From Pseudomonadales bacterium (lineage in GTDB: Bacteria > Pseudomonadota > Gammaproteobacteria > Pseudomonadales > Pseudohongiellaceae), in assembly GCA_024234325.1 (NCBI GenBank), contig JACKOJ010000002.1:372001-436000 (forward strand): a stretch of 64,000 nt of DNA. Reading direction: 5' to 3'. Positions within the stretch are counted from its first letter, which is position 1. Every line of letters begins with the position of its first letter. A model generated the notes under the pieces. That model searched no databases and was not told the DNA's origin. It saw nothing but the letters and a program-made list of their open reading frames with translations. Shown here piece by piece: positions 17,739-26,448 of this stretch. The translations under genes and the position numbers were made by a program.

Positions 17739-19046
17739 TTAATTTAAGAACGGAGACCACGACGGTTCCCGAACATCGCCCTGCGCGGATGGTAAACGGA
17801 ACTTTACGCGTCCGTCAATGGAAACGGCGTCCAGAATGCCCCTTCCATTTACCTTCGTGGCGAACATGATCATGCTTCCGTTTGGAGCCACGCTGGGAGA
17901 TTCATCTAGTGACGTGTCAGTAAGTGTGATCACCCGCTGAGTCTCGATATTGAAGATCGCTATGCTGTAGCTGTTATCTTCACGGGTGTCGCGTCTGACG
18001 TGGACCAGGTTCTTGCCATCTGGCAGGAAGCGGCCCTTGGCACAATAAAAACAGTCGAAGGTCAGGCGCTCAGGGAAACCTCCGTTCACGCTGACTTCAT
18101 AGATCTGCGGCTGACCGGTACGGTCGGAGGTGAACAGCACGGAACGGCTGTCAGCCGTCCAGCTTGGTTCTGTCTCCGCACGCGGATGATCGGTCAGGCG
18201 TGTGAGCTGATTGCTCATCAGGTCCATCACATATATATCGGGGCTGCCGTCCTTGGACAGCACCATGGCCAGCTTGGTCCCGTCCGGTGACCACACCGGG
18301 GAACTGTTGATACCGGGGAAGTCGGTAATCTGGCGACGCTGACCGGTGGCAATCTCCTGTATATAGATGCGGGGCAGCGTAGACTCGAAAGACATATAGG
18401 CAATCTGGCGCCCGTCAGGCGACCAGGCAGGCGACATCAGCGGCTCCTGCGATTCCACCAGAATCTGGGAGCGATGGCCGTCGTAGTCGGACTTCTCGAT
18501 GCGGTAATAGGTCAGCTCGGGAGAAATGAACTGCGCAGACACATACAGAATCTCGGTGGAGAAAGCACCGCGCGTGCCGGTCACCCGCTCGTACACCACG
18601 TTGCTGATCTCGTGCGCGATGTCGCGAAGCTGATTCACATTGCCGGTCAGCACTTCCCCAACCAGTTTCTGCTCACGCGCCACATCAAAGAATTCGTACT
18701 GCACCTGCACCAGCTCGCTGCCGGGGGAATGGGTAATCTTGCCGATCAGCAGATAGTCCTGCGCAAGAATACGCCAGTCACGGAAATACACCTCGGATGC
18801 TTCGTCGGGCATGCTCAGCATATTGCCCGGCGGAAGCGCACGGAACTCACCCACCTGCTGCAGGTCGGCGGACACGATACCGGCCACGTCCTCACTCAGT
18901 GCACTGGTCCCGCCCCATGAGAAAGGCACCACGGCAATGGGAATGGGATTGTCGACACCCTGGGTAATTTCGATGTTGAGTTCTGCCGCCCGGGCTACGG
19001 AAGACAGCAGCAGCCCCAGCATGAATATGTGTCGCAGTAGCCTCAT
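17739..19046 (-). CDS. tolB: TolB, periplasmic Tol-Pal translocation protein
   Basis: Periplasmic beta-propeller protein that switches between Pal and TolA binding. The protein has a signal peptide (MRLLRHIFMLGLLLSSVARA), an N-terminal alpha/beta domain, and a six-bladed propeller with recurring blades such as SPAWSPDGRQIAYMS, SPVWSPDGTKLAMVLS and EPSWTADSRSVLFTSDR. The 435 residues match the family. Its ATG shares one base with the tolA stop (TGATG), which indicates translational coupling. Confidence 0.97.
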   Translation of the reverse strand: MRLLRHIFMLGLLLSSVARAAELNIEITQGVDNPIPIAVVPFSWGGTSALSEDVAGIVSADLQQVGEFRALPPGNMLSMPDEASEVYFRDWRILAQDYLLIGKITHSPGSELVQVQYEFFDVAREQKLVGEVLTGNVNQLRDIAHEISNVVYERVTGTRGAFSTEILYVSAQFISPELTYYRIEKSDYDGHRSQILVESQEPLMSPAWSPDGRQIAYMSFESTLPRIYIQEIATGQRRQITDFPGINSSPVWSPDGTKLAMVLSKDGSPDIYVMDLMSNQLTRLTDHPRAETEPSWTADSRSVLFTSDRTGQPQIYEVSVNGGFPERLTFDCFYCAKGRFLPDGKNLVHVRRDTREDNSYSIAIFNIETQRVITLTDTSLDESPSVAPNGSMIMFATKVNGRGILDAVSIDGRVKFRLPSAQGDVREPSWSPFLN

Positions 19047-19894
19047 CAGTTCAACAAATCCTGTGGTCTGAAAGTTAACAAAAAGGTTCTGAAATTGCGT
19101 TCAAACAAACGTATGTCCATGCCCTGCAGCTCACTGAAGCGACGCACCTTGAGTACCGCCGTTTCGGCGGCGCGGTCAAAGGCGTAGTCGCCACTGGACT
19201 GCACTACCTCCACATTCAGAATGTCGCCCGTTGGCACCATCTGAATGCGCAGAACAGCCACCATGCCATTGCGGGCACTGGGTGGACGTGACCAGTTGCG
19301 CTGCACCAGGTCGTGAATCACTGCCGAATAGGCCATCACCAGTTCAGCATCCGTTCTTGCCAGCTCTGCTGAGGCCGCTGCGGCAGCGGCATCGCGCTGC
19401 GCCTGCTCCTGACGCAGTTGTTCCTGTCGTGCAGCTTCCTGCTGTGCCGCAATCTCCTGCTGGCGACGCTGTTCGGCTTCACGCTGCTGCTGTTCCTGAC
19501 GCTGCTTCTGCAGCTCGGCCTGCCGGCGCTGCTCCGCCTGCTGGCGTTCGTTCTCCTCGCGACGCTGCTGCTCCGCCTGAGCGCGCTGCTCCGCCTCACG
19601 ACGTTGCTGCTCTTCGCGACGCTGCTGTTCCTGGCGCGCCTGCTCCTGACGACGCTGGTCTTCCCGTCGCTGATCCGCCACCCGCTGCGCCTGCTGACGC
19701 TGCAGCTCTTCGTTGCGCGCCTGCGGGTTCTCGGCCACCAGCAAGGCCTTCACCACCGGCGGACGCACAATGTCGATCACCTCGGTGTTTGCACGCTGCA
19801 TGTAGAACAGAGCGCCGAAGATCAGACCGTGCAGCAGCACAGCAAAAAAAATCGACACTGGATACCCGTTAAAAGCCGTCACGGCGCGTATCAC
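19046..19894 (-). CDS. tolA: TolA, inner-membrane-anchored periplasm-spanning protein
   Basis: Transmits proton-motive-force energy from TolQR to TolB/Pal. Domain I is a membrane segment at residues about 12-30 (VSIFFAVLLHGLIFGALFYM). Domain II (about 55-170) is a long charged helix built of Gln, Arg and Glu, for example QQRREEQQRREAEQRAQA, instead of the Lys/Ala repeats of E. coli. Domain III (about 180-282) has the conserved WSRPPSARNGMVAVLRIQM and GDYAFDRAAETAVLKV. The start overlaps the tolR stop by four bases. Confidence 0.95.
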   Translation of the reverse strand: MIRAVTAFNGYPVSIFFAVLLHGLIFGALFYMQRANTEVIDIVRPPVVKALLVAENPQARNEELQRQQAQRVADQRREDQRRQEQARQEQQRREEQQRREAEQRAQAEQQRREENERQQAEQRRQAELQKQRQEQQQREAEQRRQQEIAAQQEAARQEQLRQEQAQRDAAAAAASAELARTDAELVMAYSAVIHDLVQRNWSRPPSARNGMVAVLRIQMVPTGDILNVEVVQSSGDYAFDRAAETAVLKVRRFSELQGMDIRLFERNFRTFLLTFRPQDLLN

Positions 19895-20328
19895 TGCTCC
19901 AATGGTTTTGTGATCAGGTTGGGGCTGGCGACTCCGGCGGCCTGCAGCACCGTCATCAGACTGATGAACGCGCTGTAGCTGCTGTCACCATCCCCTTCCA
20001 CAAACACCTGTATCTGCGGGTTGGCACCTACGATCTTGCCAACCTGGTCGCCCAGCACATCCAGCGGCACCGCCGCCTGCTCGTCTTCCCGCGTGCTGCC
20101 GAGGCTCAGATAAAACTCGCCATCGGCGGTAATGGAAATCACCAGCGTCTCGGCATTCTCATCCACATCCAGCGGCTCTGAATTTGCCTCTGGCAGGTCT
20201 ACCTTCAAACCCTGCTCCAGCAACGGAGCGGTCACCATGAAAACAATGAGCAGCACCAGCATGACGTCAATGTAGGGCACTACATTGATCTCGGCCATCC
20301 GATTGCGGCGCTTCTTCACTATTTCCAT
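19891..20328 (-). CDS. tolR: TolR, Tol motor subunit
   Basis: ExbD/TolR-type subunit of the proton-driven TolQR motor. One membrane helix (YIDVMLVLLIVFMVTAPLL, residues about 18-37) carries the essential Asp in YIDVMLV, and a periplasmic domain follows. I choose ATG 20328 (MEIVKKRRN), preceded by AGGTGA; a GTG three codons upstream is part of this ribosome site. It has 145 residues, overlaps tolA by four bases and follows tolQ by 41. Confidence 0.95.
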   Translation of the reverse strand: MEIVKKRRNRMAEINVVPYIDVMLVLLIVFMVTAPLLEQGLKVDLPEANSEPLDVDENAETLVISITADGEFYLSLGSTREDEQAAVPLDVLGDQVGKIVGANPQIQVFVEGDGDSSYSAFISLMTVLQAAGVASPNLITKPLEQ

Positions 20329-20369
20329 AACTCTCACCTACACCTGAACAAAGACCCGATCGCTCAGGC

Positions 20370-21065
20370 TTACTTACCTGGATTGCTGTAAAGCTGCCTG
20401 TGCAGGATGCTGGAAAACTCTTCCGCGAAAGTGCTGTAGTTGTTCGTGATCGATTCCACCCGCGAGGAATAGCGGTTATAGGCCACTACGGCGGGGATCG
20501 CGGCAAACAGACCCATCGCGGTGGCGATCAGGGCCTCGGCAATACCGGGCGCCACCACCTGGAGGGTGGCCTGGCTCTGGCTTGCCAGACTGATAAAGGA
20601 ATTCATGATGCCGATGACGGTGCCGAACAGGCCGATGTAGGGAGTCACAGAACCGACGGTCGCTAGGAAGGTCAGGTTCTTCTCCAGCTTTTCCTCTTCG
20701 CGTGAATAGGCCACGCGCATGGCGCGCTGGGCGCCGCCCATGACAACCTCGGAGTCGATGCCACCCTGCTGGCGCAGACGCATGAACTCCTTGAACCCGG
20801 CGCGGAAGATGTTCTCCATGCCGCCAGTGGGCTTGTTTTCTTTCTGCTGGGAGCTGCCTTCGCGGAACAGTTGCGACAGATCCATGCCAGACCAGAAGCG
20901 CTTCTCGAAGCCGAACATGCTCTTCTCGGCACCACTGAGCACCATCCAGCGCTGGATGATCATGACCCAGGAAGTCACGGAGGCAGACATCAGAGTGAGC
21001 ATGACCAGTTGCACGGCGGTGGTCGCACCGGCAATCAATTCCCAGACATTTAATGACTCACCCAC
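20370..21065 (-). CDS. tolQ: TolQ, Tol motor subunit
   Basis: Proton-channel subunit of the TolQR motor, inner membrane, MotA/ExbB family. Three membrane segments are visible: LIAGATTAVQLVMLTLMSASV near residue 10, LATVGSVTPYIGLFGTVIGIM near 130, and AEALIATAMGLFAAIPAVVAY near 170. It is 231 residues. The start is a GTG at 21065, supported by GAGGAG seven bases upstream; no ATG is available until the first membrane helix. It is the first gene of tolQRAB-pal-cpoB-queEC. The ybgC gene usually found before it is missing. Confidence 0.94.
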   Translation of the reverse strand: MGESLNVWELIAGATTAVQLVMLTLMSASVTSWVMIIQRWMVLSGAEKSMFGFEKRFWSGMDLSQLFREGSSQQKENKPTGGMENIFRAGFKEFMRLRQQGGIDSEVVMGGAQRAMRVAYSREEEKLEKNLTFLATVGSVTPYIGLFGTVIGIMNSFISLASQSQATLQVVAPGIAEALIATAMGLFAAIPAVVAYNRYSSRVESITNNYSTFAEEFSSILHRQLYSNPGK

Positions 21066-21293
21066 TGCACACTCCTCACGGCTGTCGAAAAACAGGCGGC
21101 ATTATAAATTATGTTTCACGTTTCTTATACACAATCCGGTGTTTTATAAAGAGTTTTTCGTGAAATCTGACACCTGTCACGTACGCTCGCATTTAACAGA
21201 CGCAATATTACTTTCGTCCGCTGCAATGCTGACCACTTCCTGATGAATTGTGGCACAAAAACGGCAATGTGGATTTAGAGCCAAGCCCTTGAT
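21066..21293 (-). promoter_or_regulatory. AT-rich intergenic region with likely tolQ promoter
   Basis: 228 bp without a gene between ruvB and tolQ, clearly richer in A/T than its flanks. A consensus -10 TATAAT on the minus strand lies at 21101-21106 and would start transcription about 29 bases before the tolQ GTG. The -35 region is poor. Other gammaproteobacteria carry ybgC here; no remnant of it is readable in any frame. Confidence 0.55.
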
Positions 21294-22325
21294 TCAGGAG
21301 CGAAAAAGGTCCTCGGAAGCCCCTGGAGGAGCCATGCCGAAGTGCAGATAGGCGTGGGGCGTCACCACGCGCCCGCGAGGGGTGCGCATGATGAATCCCT
21401 GCTGGATGAGATAGGGTTCCAGAACGTCTTCGATGGTATCGCGTTCCTCGCTGATTGCGGCCGCCAGACTGTCCACCCCGACCGGCCCGCCGCCGAACTT
21501 CTCGATCATGGTAATCAGCAGGCGCCGGTCCATGTGGTCGAAGCCATTGACGTCGATGCTGAGCATGTCCAGCGCCTGACTGGCGGCGGACTTATTGACG
21601 ACGCCATCGCATTTGACCTGGGCGTAGTCACGCACACGCCGCAGCAGGCGGTTGGCAATCCGGGGAGTGCCACGGGAGCGCCGCGCGATCTCCGCCGCCC
21701 CCTCCTGGTCGATTTCGCAGCCGAGAATCGCGGCAGAGCGCGTCACAATGCGGCAGAGATCATCGGCCGAGTAGAACTCCAGGCGCTGAATGATGCCAAA
21801 GCGATCCCGCAGCGGCGAGGTCAGCAGCCCTGCGCGCGTGGTTGCCCCCACCAGGGTAAACGGCGGCAGATCCAGCTTGATGGAGCGGGCAGAAGGCCCC
21901 TCGCCAATCATGATGTCGAGCTGGTAATCCTCCATCGCAGGGTAAAGAATTTCCTCGATGGCAGGACTCAGGCGGTGAATCTCGTCGATGAAGAGCACAT
22001 CGCCGGATTCCAGGTTGGTCAGCATGGCTGCCAGATCGCCCGCTTTCTCCAGCACCGGGCCGGACGTGGTCTTGATCGCAACGTTCAGTTCATTGGCAAT
22101 GATGTTGGCGAGCGTCGTCTTGCCCAGCCCGGGTGGGCCGAAGATCAGCACATGATCCATGGCCTCGCTGCGGGAGCGCGCGGCGCCGATGAAGATGTCC
22201 ATCTGCTTCTTTACCTCGCTCTGACCGATATAGTCTGCGAGGGAAAGCGGCCGGATCGCGCGATCCAGAGATCGCTCGTTCTGGTTGAGTTCTGCCGATA
22301 TCAGGCGGTCTTCTTCGTTGATCAT
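21294..22325 (-). CDS. ruvB: RuvB, Holliday junction branch-migration ATPase
   Basis: AAA+ hexameric motor that drives branch migration with RuvA. It shows Walker A GPPGLGKTTLANI near residue 65, Walker B DVLFIDEIHRL near 110, sensor 1 TLVGATTRAGLLTSPLRDRFG near 155, and a C-terminal winged helix with QQGFIMRTPRGRVVTPHAY. It is 343 residues. Its ATG overlaps the ruvA stop by four bases. Confidence 0.97.
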   Translation of the reverse strand: MINEEDRLISAELNQNERSLDRAIRPLSLADYIGQSEVKKQMDIFIGAARSRSEAMDHVLIFGPPGLGKTTLANIIANELNVAIKTTSGPVLEKAGDLAAMLTNLESGDVLFIDEIHRLSPAIEEILYPAMEDYQLDIMIGEGPSARSIKLDLPPFTLVGATTRAGLLTSPLRDRFGIIQRLEFYSADDLCRIVTRSAAILGCEIDQEGAAEIARRSRGTPRIANRLLRRVRDYAQVKCDGVVNKSAASQALDMLSIDVNGFDHMDRRLLITMIEKFGGGPVGVDSLAAAISEERDTIEDVLEPYLIQQGFIMRTPRGRVVTPHAYLHFGMAPPGASEDLFRS

Positions 22326-22945
22326 GATGCAGCCTTGCTGCGCAGCGCCTGCCGGATCAGCTCCTCGCTGCGGGTGAGTTCGGGATTGGCCTTGAGCACC
22401 TGCGCGATCATGCGGGTGGCCTCTGCCGGCTTGTAGCCCAGGGCAATCAGTGCGGTTTCGGCTTCCTGGGAAAGCTGTTGTTCGGTTGCGCCTCCGCCTG
22501 CCGACGGGGCGCCGTCTTCGGCCAGCGCGATATCACCGCCCCACTCCGCCAGGCGGTCTTTCATTTCCACGATGAGCCGCTCGGCCGTCTTGCGACCAAC
22601 ACCCGGCATGCGGGTGAGCCCGGCAATGTCGTTGATGCGAACGGTCCGCACGAACTCGTCCACCGCCATGCCGGACAGAATGGCCAGCGCCATCTTGGGA
22701 CCTACACCACTCACCTTGATCAGGCTGCGGAACATCTGTCGCTCCTGCAGGCTGTAGAACCCGAAGAGCAGATGCGCATCTTCGCGCACCACCAGATGCG
22801 TGTGCAGCACCACATTCTCGCCCAGGCCCGGCAACTGATAGACGGTACTCATGGGCACCTGCAATTCGTAGCAGACACCGTGCACATCCACCAGGATGTC
22901 CGGAGCCTGTTTGTCGGTGAGGATGCCACGTACTCTGCCAATCAA
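22322..22945 (-). CDS. ruvA: RuvA, Holliday junction DNA-binding protein
   Basis: Tetrameric junction-binding partner of RuvB. It has an OB-fold N-terminal domain (MIGRVRGILTDKQAPDILVD), tandem helix-hairpin-helix motifs (KVSGVGPKMALAIL near residue 72, RMPGVGRKTAERLIVEM near 107) and a C-terminal RuvB-interacting domain (AETALIALGYKPAEA). At 207 residues it is normal. It lies 11 bp after ruvC and is translationally coupled to ruvB. Confidence 0.97.
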   Translation of the reverse strand: MIGRVRGILTDKQAPDILVDVHGVCYELQVPMSTVYQLPGLGENVVLHTHLVVREDAHLLFGFYSLQERQMFRSLIKVSGVGPKMALAILSGMAVDEFVRTVRINDIAGLTRMPGVGRKTAERLIVEMKDRLAEWGGDIALAEDGAPSAGGGATEQQLSQEAETALIALGYKPAEATRMIAQVLKANPELTRSEELIRQALRSKAAS

Positions 22946-22956
22946 TGCCTTTCTCC

Positions 22957-23478
22957 TCAGAGCTGAAGCCGGCTTTTGCGAAACGAACGCGCACCGGCAA
23001 TTTTGACCAGATGCGCCTGGGTGTTGGCGTGACAGATGGCAATGGCCAGCGCATCCGCCGCGTCGGCCTGCACCTCACCACTGACACCCAGCAGCACCTT
23101 GATCATGTGCTGCACCTGGGTCTTGTCCGCATTGCCATTGCCTACCAGCGCCTGCTTGACCTTGCGCGGGGAATACTCCGCCACAGGGAGATCGTGATGA
23201 AGACAGGCCACCATGGCGCTGCCGCGAGCCTGACCAAGCTTCAGTGCAGAAGACACGCTCTTGCCCAGAAACACTTCCTCTATGGCGCATTCCTGTGGTG
23301 CATGCTCCTCTATCACCTGACAGAGGCTGTCGAATATCTGTTTCAGGCGCTGGGGATGATCGACGTCCGGCAGGCGAATGCAGCCGCAGGCAACATATTC
23401 GAGGCGATTGCCGACCGCGTTGATGACGCCATAGCCTGTTACGCGCGAACCCGGATCGATGCCCAGTATCAGTGCCAC
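22957..23478 (-). CDS. ruvC: RuvC, Holliday junction resolvase
   Basis: Mg-dependent endonuclease that cuts Holliday junctions. The acidic catalytic residues are visible: Asp in ILGIDPGSRVTGYG near residue 7, Glu in CAIEEVFLGKS near 66, and the Asp pair in ADAADALAIAICHANT near 140. The start is GTG 23478 (first residues VALILGID), with GGGAG seven bases before it; the frame stays open upstream but has no conserved content. It has 173 residues. A degenerate palindrome separates it from yebC. Confidence 0.95.
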   Translation of the reverse strand: MALILGIDPGSRVTGYGVINAVGNRLEYVACGCIRLPDVDHPQRLKQIFDSLCQVIEEHAPQECAIEEVFLGKSVSSALKLGQARGSAMVACLHHDLPVAEYSPRKVKQALVGNGNADKTQVQHMIKVLLGVSGEVQADAADALAIAICHANTQAHLVKIAGARSFRKSRLQL

Positions 23479-23510
23479 TTCCTCTCTCCCCGAGAGTTGA
23501 TCCAACCCCT

Positions 23511-23540
23511 GTAGAAGCAGCCTGCAGGCTGGCTCCCGCA
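23511..23540. repeat. Degenerate REP-like palindrome between yebC and ruvC
   Basis: Contains the perfect 12-base palindrome AGCCTGCAGGCT with flanks (GTAGAAGC to the left, GGCTCCCGC to the right) that recall the GTAGGAGCC ends of the REP-like family elsewhere in the window. It is not a close copy. Confidence 0.5.
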
Positions 23541-23551
23541 ATGGCAGTCGC

Positions 23552-24295
23552 TCAGAGCTGACCCATGACTTCGTCGGAGATGCTGGCGTTGCTGTAGACG
23601 TTCTGCACGTCATCCAGATCTTCGAGATGATCCACCAGCTTCAGCAGACTCTGTGCCGTCTCCAGGTCCATTTCGGCCTCTGTGGAGGCTACCATGGATA
23701 CTTCGGAGGATTCGATGACAAGCCCGGCCTTTTCCAGCGCATCCTTCACTGTTCCGAAATGCTCCGGTGTCGTGACCACCTCAAGAGACCCGTCGTCCTG
23801 CGCCTGCATATCGTCGGCACCGGCCTCCAGTGCCACGTCCAGCGCCTTCTCTTCATCACTGCCTGCGGGCAGAACGATAGTGCCCTTCTTCTCGAACAGA
23901 TAGGCCACCGAGCCACTGGTGCCGAGATTGCCTCCGTTCTTGGAGAAGGCATGGCGCACATCGGCAACCGTACGATTCTTGTTGTCGGTCAGCGTTTCCA
24001 CCAGAATCGCCACTCCACCGGGACCGTAGCCCTCGTAGACCAGCTCTTCCAGGCTGTCGCTGTCCGCCGTCCCTGCCCCCCGGGCAATGGCGCGGTCGAT
24101 CGTGTCGCGAGTCATGTTGGCACCCAGCGCCTTGTCTACCGCCGCACGCAGTCGCGGGTTATCCGCCACATGCTCGCCGCCCAGCTTGGCGGCGACCGTC
24201 AGCTCGCGGATTATCTTGGTAAACACCTTGGCACGCTTGGCGTCCTGGCCGGCCTTGCGGTGCTTGATATTGGCCCATTTACTGTGCCCAGCCAT
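23552..24295 (-). CDS. yebC: YebC/PmpR family protein
   Basis: Widely conserved YebC-type protein. Members bind DNA as regulators, and recent work on the family also implicates them in translation of proline-rich stretches. It begins MAGHSKWANIKHRKAGQDAKR and contains IDRAIARGAG, YEGYGPGGVAILVETLTDN and the core AFSKNGGNLGTSGSVAYLF. It is 247 residues, standard. It lies 19 bp downstream of aspS and upstream of ruvC, the usual aspS-yebC-ruvCAB order. Confidence 0.95.
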   Translation of the reverse strand: MAGHSKWANIKHRKAGQDAKRAKVFTKIIRELTVAAKLGGEHVADNPRLRAAVDKALGANMTRDTIDRAIARGAGTADSDSLEELVYEGYGPGGVAILVETLTDNKNRTVADVRHAFSKNGGNLGTSGSVAYLFEKKGTIVLPAGSDEEKALDVALEAGADDMQAQDDGSLEVVTTPEHFGTVKDALEKAGLVIESSEVSMVASTEAEMDLETAQSLLKLVDHLEDLDDVQNVYSNASISDEVMGQL

Positions 24296-24314
24296 CTCGC
24301 TACTCCCGCCCGTC

Positions 24315-26084
24315 CTACTCGGTCTTCGCCTGGCGAATCTGAATATTCAGTTCGCGCAACTGCTTGGTTGCCACGATGCCTGGAGCATCGGTGAGCGGGC
24401 AGGCAGCAGACTGGGTTTTCGGGAAGGCAATCACTTCCCGAATGGAGGTCGCACCGGTCATCAGCATGATCAGACGGTCGAGACCGAAGGCCAGGCCGCC
24501 GTGGGGCGGACAGCCATAGGACAGGGCCGACAGCAGGAAGCCAAACTTCTCTTCGGCCTCGGCTTCGTCAATGCCCAGAATACGGAACACCTGCTGCTGC
24601 ATCGCTGGCTGGTTGATACGGATGGAGCCGCCCCCGAGCTCGGTGCCGTTGAGCACCATGTCATAGGCGCGGGACAGCGCATTGGCCGGGTCCTTTTCCA
24701 GCTCTTCCACCGTACAGGAGGCAGAGGTAAACGGATGGTGAATCGGTGTCAGACCACCCTCGCCATCCTCCTCGAACATCGGGAAGTCGACCACCCACAG
24801 CGGCGCCCAGGCTTCGCGAACCATGCCCAGGTCAGCACCTACTTTCAGACGCAGTGCGCCTATGGAATCGTTCACGATCTTGGCCTTGTCGGCCCCAAAG
24901 AAGATGACGTCGCCAGTCTGTGCCTGCAGACGCGCCAGCACGTCCTGCACCACCTGTTCCGGCATGAATTTCAGAATCGGAGACTGCAGCCCTTCGAGTC
25001 CGGCGGCAATGTCGTTGACCTTTATCCAGGCCAGACCTTTCGCCCCGTACTTGCTGACAAACTTGGTGTAGTCGTCGATCTCCTTACGGCTCAGGCGCCC
25101 GCCATCCGGCACGCGCAGCGCCACAACACGGGAAGCCGGGTCATTTGCCGGGCCATTGAACACCTTGAAGTCGACACTCTTCATCAGATCGGCGATATCC
25201 ACCAGCTCCAGATCAAGACGCAGATCGGGCTTGTCGGAACCGAAACGACGCATGGCTTCCGCGAAGCTCATGCGCGGGAAATCCCCCAGATCCACGTTCA
25301 GGTGCTTGATGAAGATCTTGCGAATCATGGACTCTGCCATCTGCATGATCTGCTCTTCATTCATGAACGATGTTTCAATATCGATCTGAGTGAATTCCGG
25401 CTGACGGTCGGCACGCAGGTCCTCGTCGCGGAAACACTTGGCGATCTGATAATAGCGATCCATGCCTGCAACCATCAGAATCTGCTTGAACAGTTGCGGC
25501 GACTGCGGCAGCGCGAAGAAATGACCCGGGTGAGTGCGGCTGGGCACCAGGTAGTCACGGGCGCCTTCCGGAGTTGCCTTGGTCAACAGCGGTGTTTCGA
25601 TATCCAGAAAGCCGTTTTCGTCCAGGAAATTGCGGATGGAGTTGGACACCTTGGAACGGAAGCGCAGACGCTCGGCCATTTCAGGGCGGCGCAGATCGAT
25701 ATAACGGTAGCGCAGACGCACGTCCTCGCCCACATCGGAGTGTTCATCCAGCAGGAAGGGCGGTGTCTTGGCGGCGTTGAGAATGTTCAGCTTCTTGCCC
25801 AGTACCTCGATGCGGCCCGTGCCCATGTCAGCATTGGCCGTACCGGCCGGACGCAGACGCACAATACCGGTCACCTGCAGCACGAACTCGCTGCGAACGG
25901 TTTCTGCCAGCGCAAAGCTCTCTTCGGTATCCGGGTCGAACACCACCTGGGCGATACCCTGCACATCACGCAGGTCGATGAAAATCACGCCCCCGTGGTC
26001 CCTGCGGCGGTGGGCCCATCCACACAGGACAACTTCCTGCCCTTCGTGCTGTTCGTTCAATTCTCCGCAATAGTGACTGCGCAT
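24315..26084 (-). CDS. aspS: AspS, aspartyl-tRNA synthetase (probably non-discriminating type)
   Basis: Class II synthetase charging tRNA-Asp. The anticodon-binding OB domain (residues 1-105) has LCGWAHRRRDHGGVIFIDLRD split by His 30. The bacterial insertion domain lies in the middle. Motif 2 is FRDEDLRADRQPEFTQID near 215, and motif 3 is GGLAFGLDRLIMLMTG near 530. It is 589 residues. His 30 and the Gly in ADMGTGRIEVLG correspond to residues reported in Pseudomonas AspRS to permit mis-acylation of tRNA-Asn, which would require GatCAB. That is an inference from alignment by eye. The gene precedes yebC. Confidence 0.95.
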   Translation of the reverse strand: MRSHYCGELNEQHEGQEVVLCGWAHRRRDHGGVIFIDLRDVQGIAQVVFDPDTEESFALAETVRSEFVLQVTGIVRLRPAGTANADMGTGRIEVLGKKLNILNAAKTPPFLLDEHSDVGEDVRLRYRYIDLRRPEMAERLRFRSKVSNSIRNFLDENGFLDIETPLLTKATPEGARDYLVPSRTHPGHFFALPQSPQLFKQILMVAGMDRYYQIAKCFRDEDLRADRQPEFTQIDIETSFMNEEQIMQMAESMIRKIFIKHLNVDLGDFPRMSFAEAMRRFGSDKPDLRLDLELVDIADLMKSVDFKVFNGPANDPASRVVALRVPDGGRLSRKEIDDYTKFVSKYGAKGLAWIKVNDIAAGLEGLQSPILKFMPEQVVQDVLARLQAQTGDVIFFGADKAKIVNDSIGALRLKVGADLGMVREAWAPLWVVDFPMFEEDGEGGLTPIHHPFTSASCTVEELEKDPANALSRAYDMVLNGTELGGGSIRINQPAMQQQVFRILGIDEAEAEEKFGFLLSALSYGCPPHGGLAFGLDRLIMLMTGATSIREVIAFPKTQSAACPLTDAPGIVATKQLRELNIQIRQAKTE

Positions 26085-26157
26085 AGCTCTGTCCTGTTCA
26101 GTTTCATTTCAGTTCTGTAAGTGGCCCCCCTTCCCGGGTCAGGCCCCGCTTGACAGG

Positions 26158-26448
26158 CTAGGCGCCTGTACTGCCCGCGGCCTGGCTGGAGGCCGTCTTG
26201 TCCGTACTCTTGCTGGCGGAGGAGGAAGACTCCCCTGCCGAATCCTGCGTTCCATGGCGCTTGGCGCCTGTCTTGAAGTCCGTCTCGTACCAGCCCCCGC
26301 CCTTCAGGCGAAAACTGCTCGCGGACACCAGCTTGGCCAGTGCCAGCTTGTGGCACTGGGGACATTCCTTCAGGGGCGCGTCGCTGATCTTCTGCAACGC
26401 CTCCAGCCGATGGCCGCAGTCCTGACATTGATACTCGTAGATTGGCAT
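26158..26448 (-). CDS. FmdB-family zinc-ribbon protein
   Basis: 96-residue protein starting MPIYEYQCQDCGHRLEALQ, with a CX2C-X20ish-CX2C zinc ribbon (CQDC and CPQC) as in FmdB/RRNPP-like regulatory-domain proteins. The second half is a low-complexity Ser/Lys/Thr/Ala tail (SSSSASKSTDKTASSQAAG). ATG 26448 is used since the family always starts MPIYEY; the upstream frame is not supported. It is upstream of aspS by 73 bp, as in many gammaproteobacteria. Function is unknown. Confidence 0.88.
   Translation of the reverse strand: MPIYEYQCQDCGHRLEALQKISDAPLKECPQCHKLALAKLVSASSFRLKGGGWYETDFKTGAKRHGTQDSAGESSSSASKSTDKTASSQAAGSTGA

Noticed and set aside
19418..19978. Leu-rich, membrane-like open frame opposite tolA
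   Set aside because: Its Leu-rich runs are the complement of the Gln/Arg/Glu codons of TolA domain II, not a real membrane protein.
24087..26120. 677-codon plus-strand open frame opposite aspS
   Set aside because: It is fully antisense to a textbook aspS, has no domain signature or ribosome site, and reflects codon bias of a GC-rich gene.
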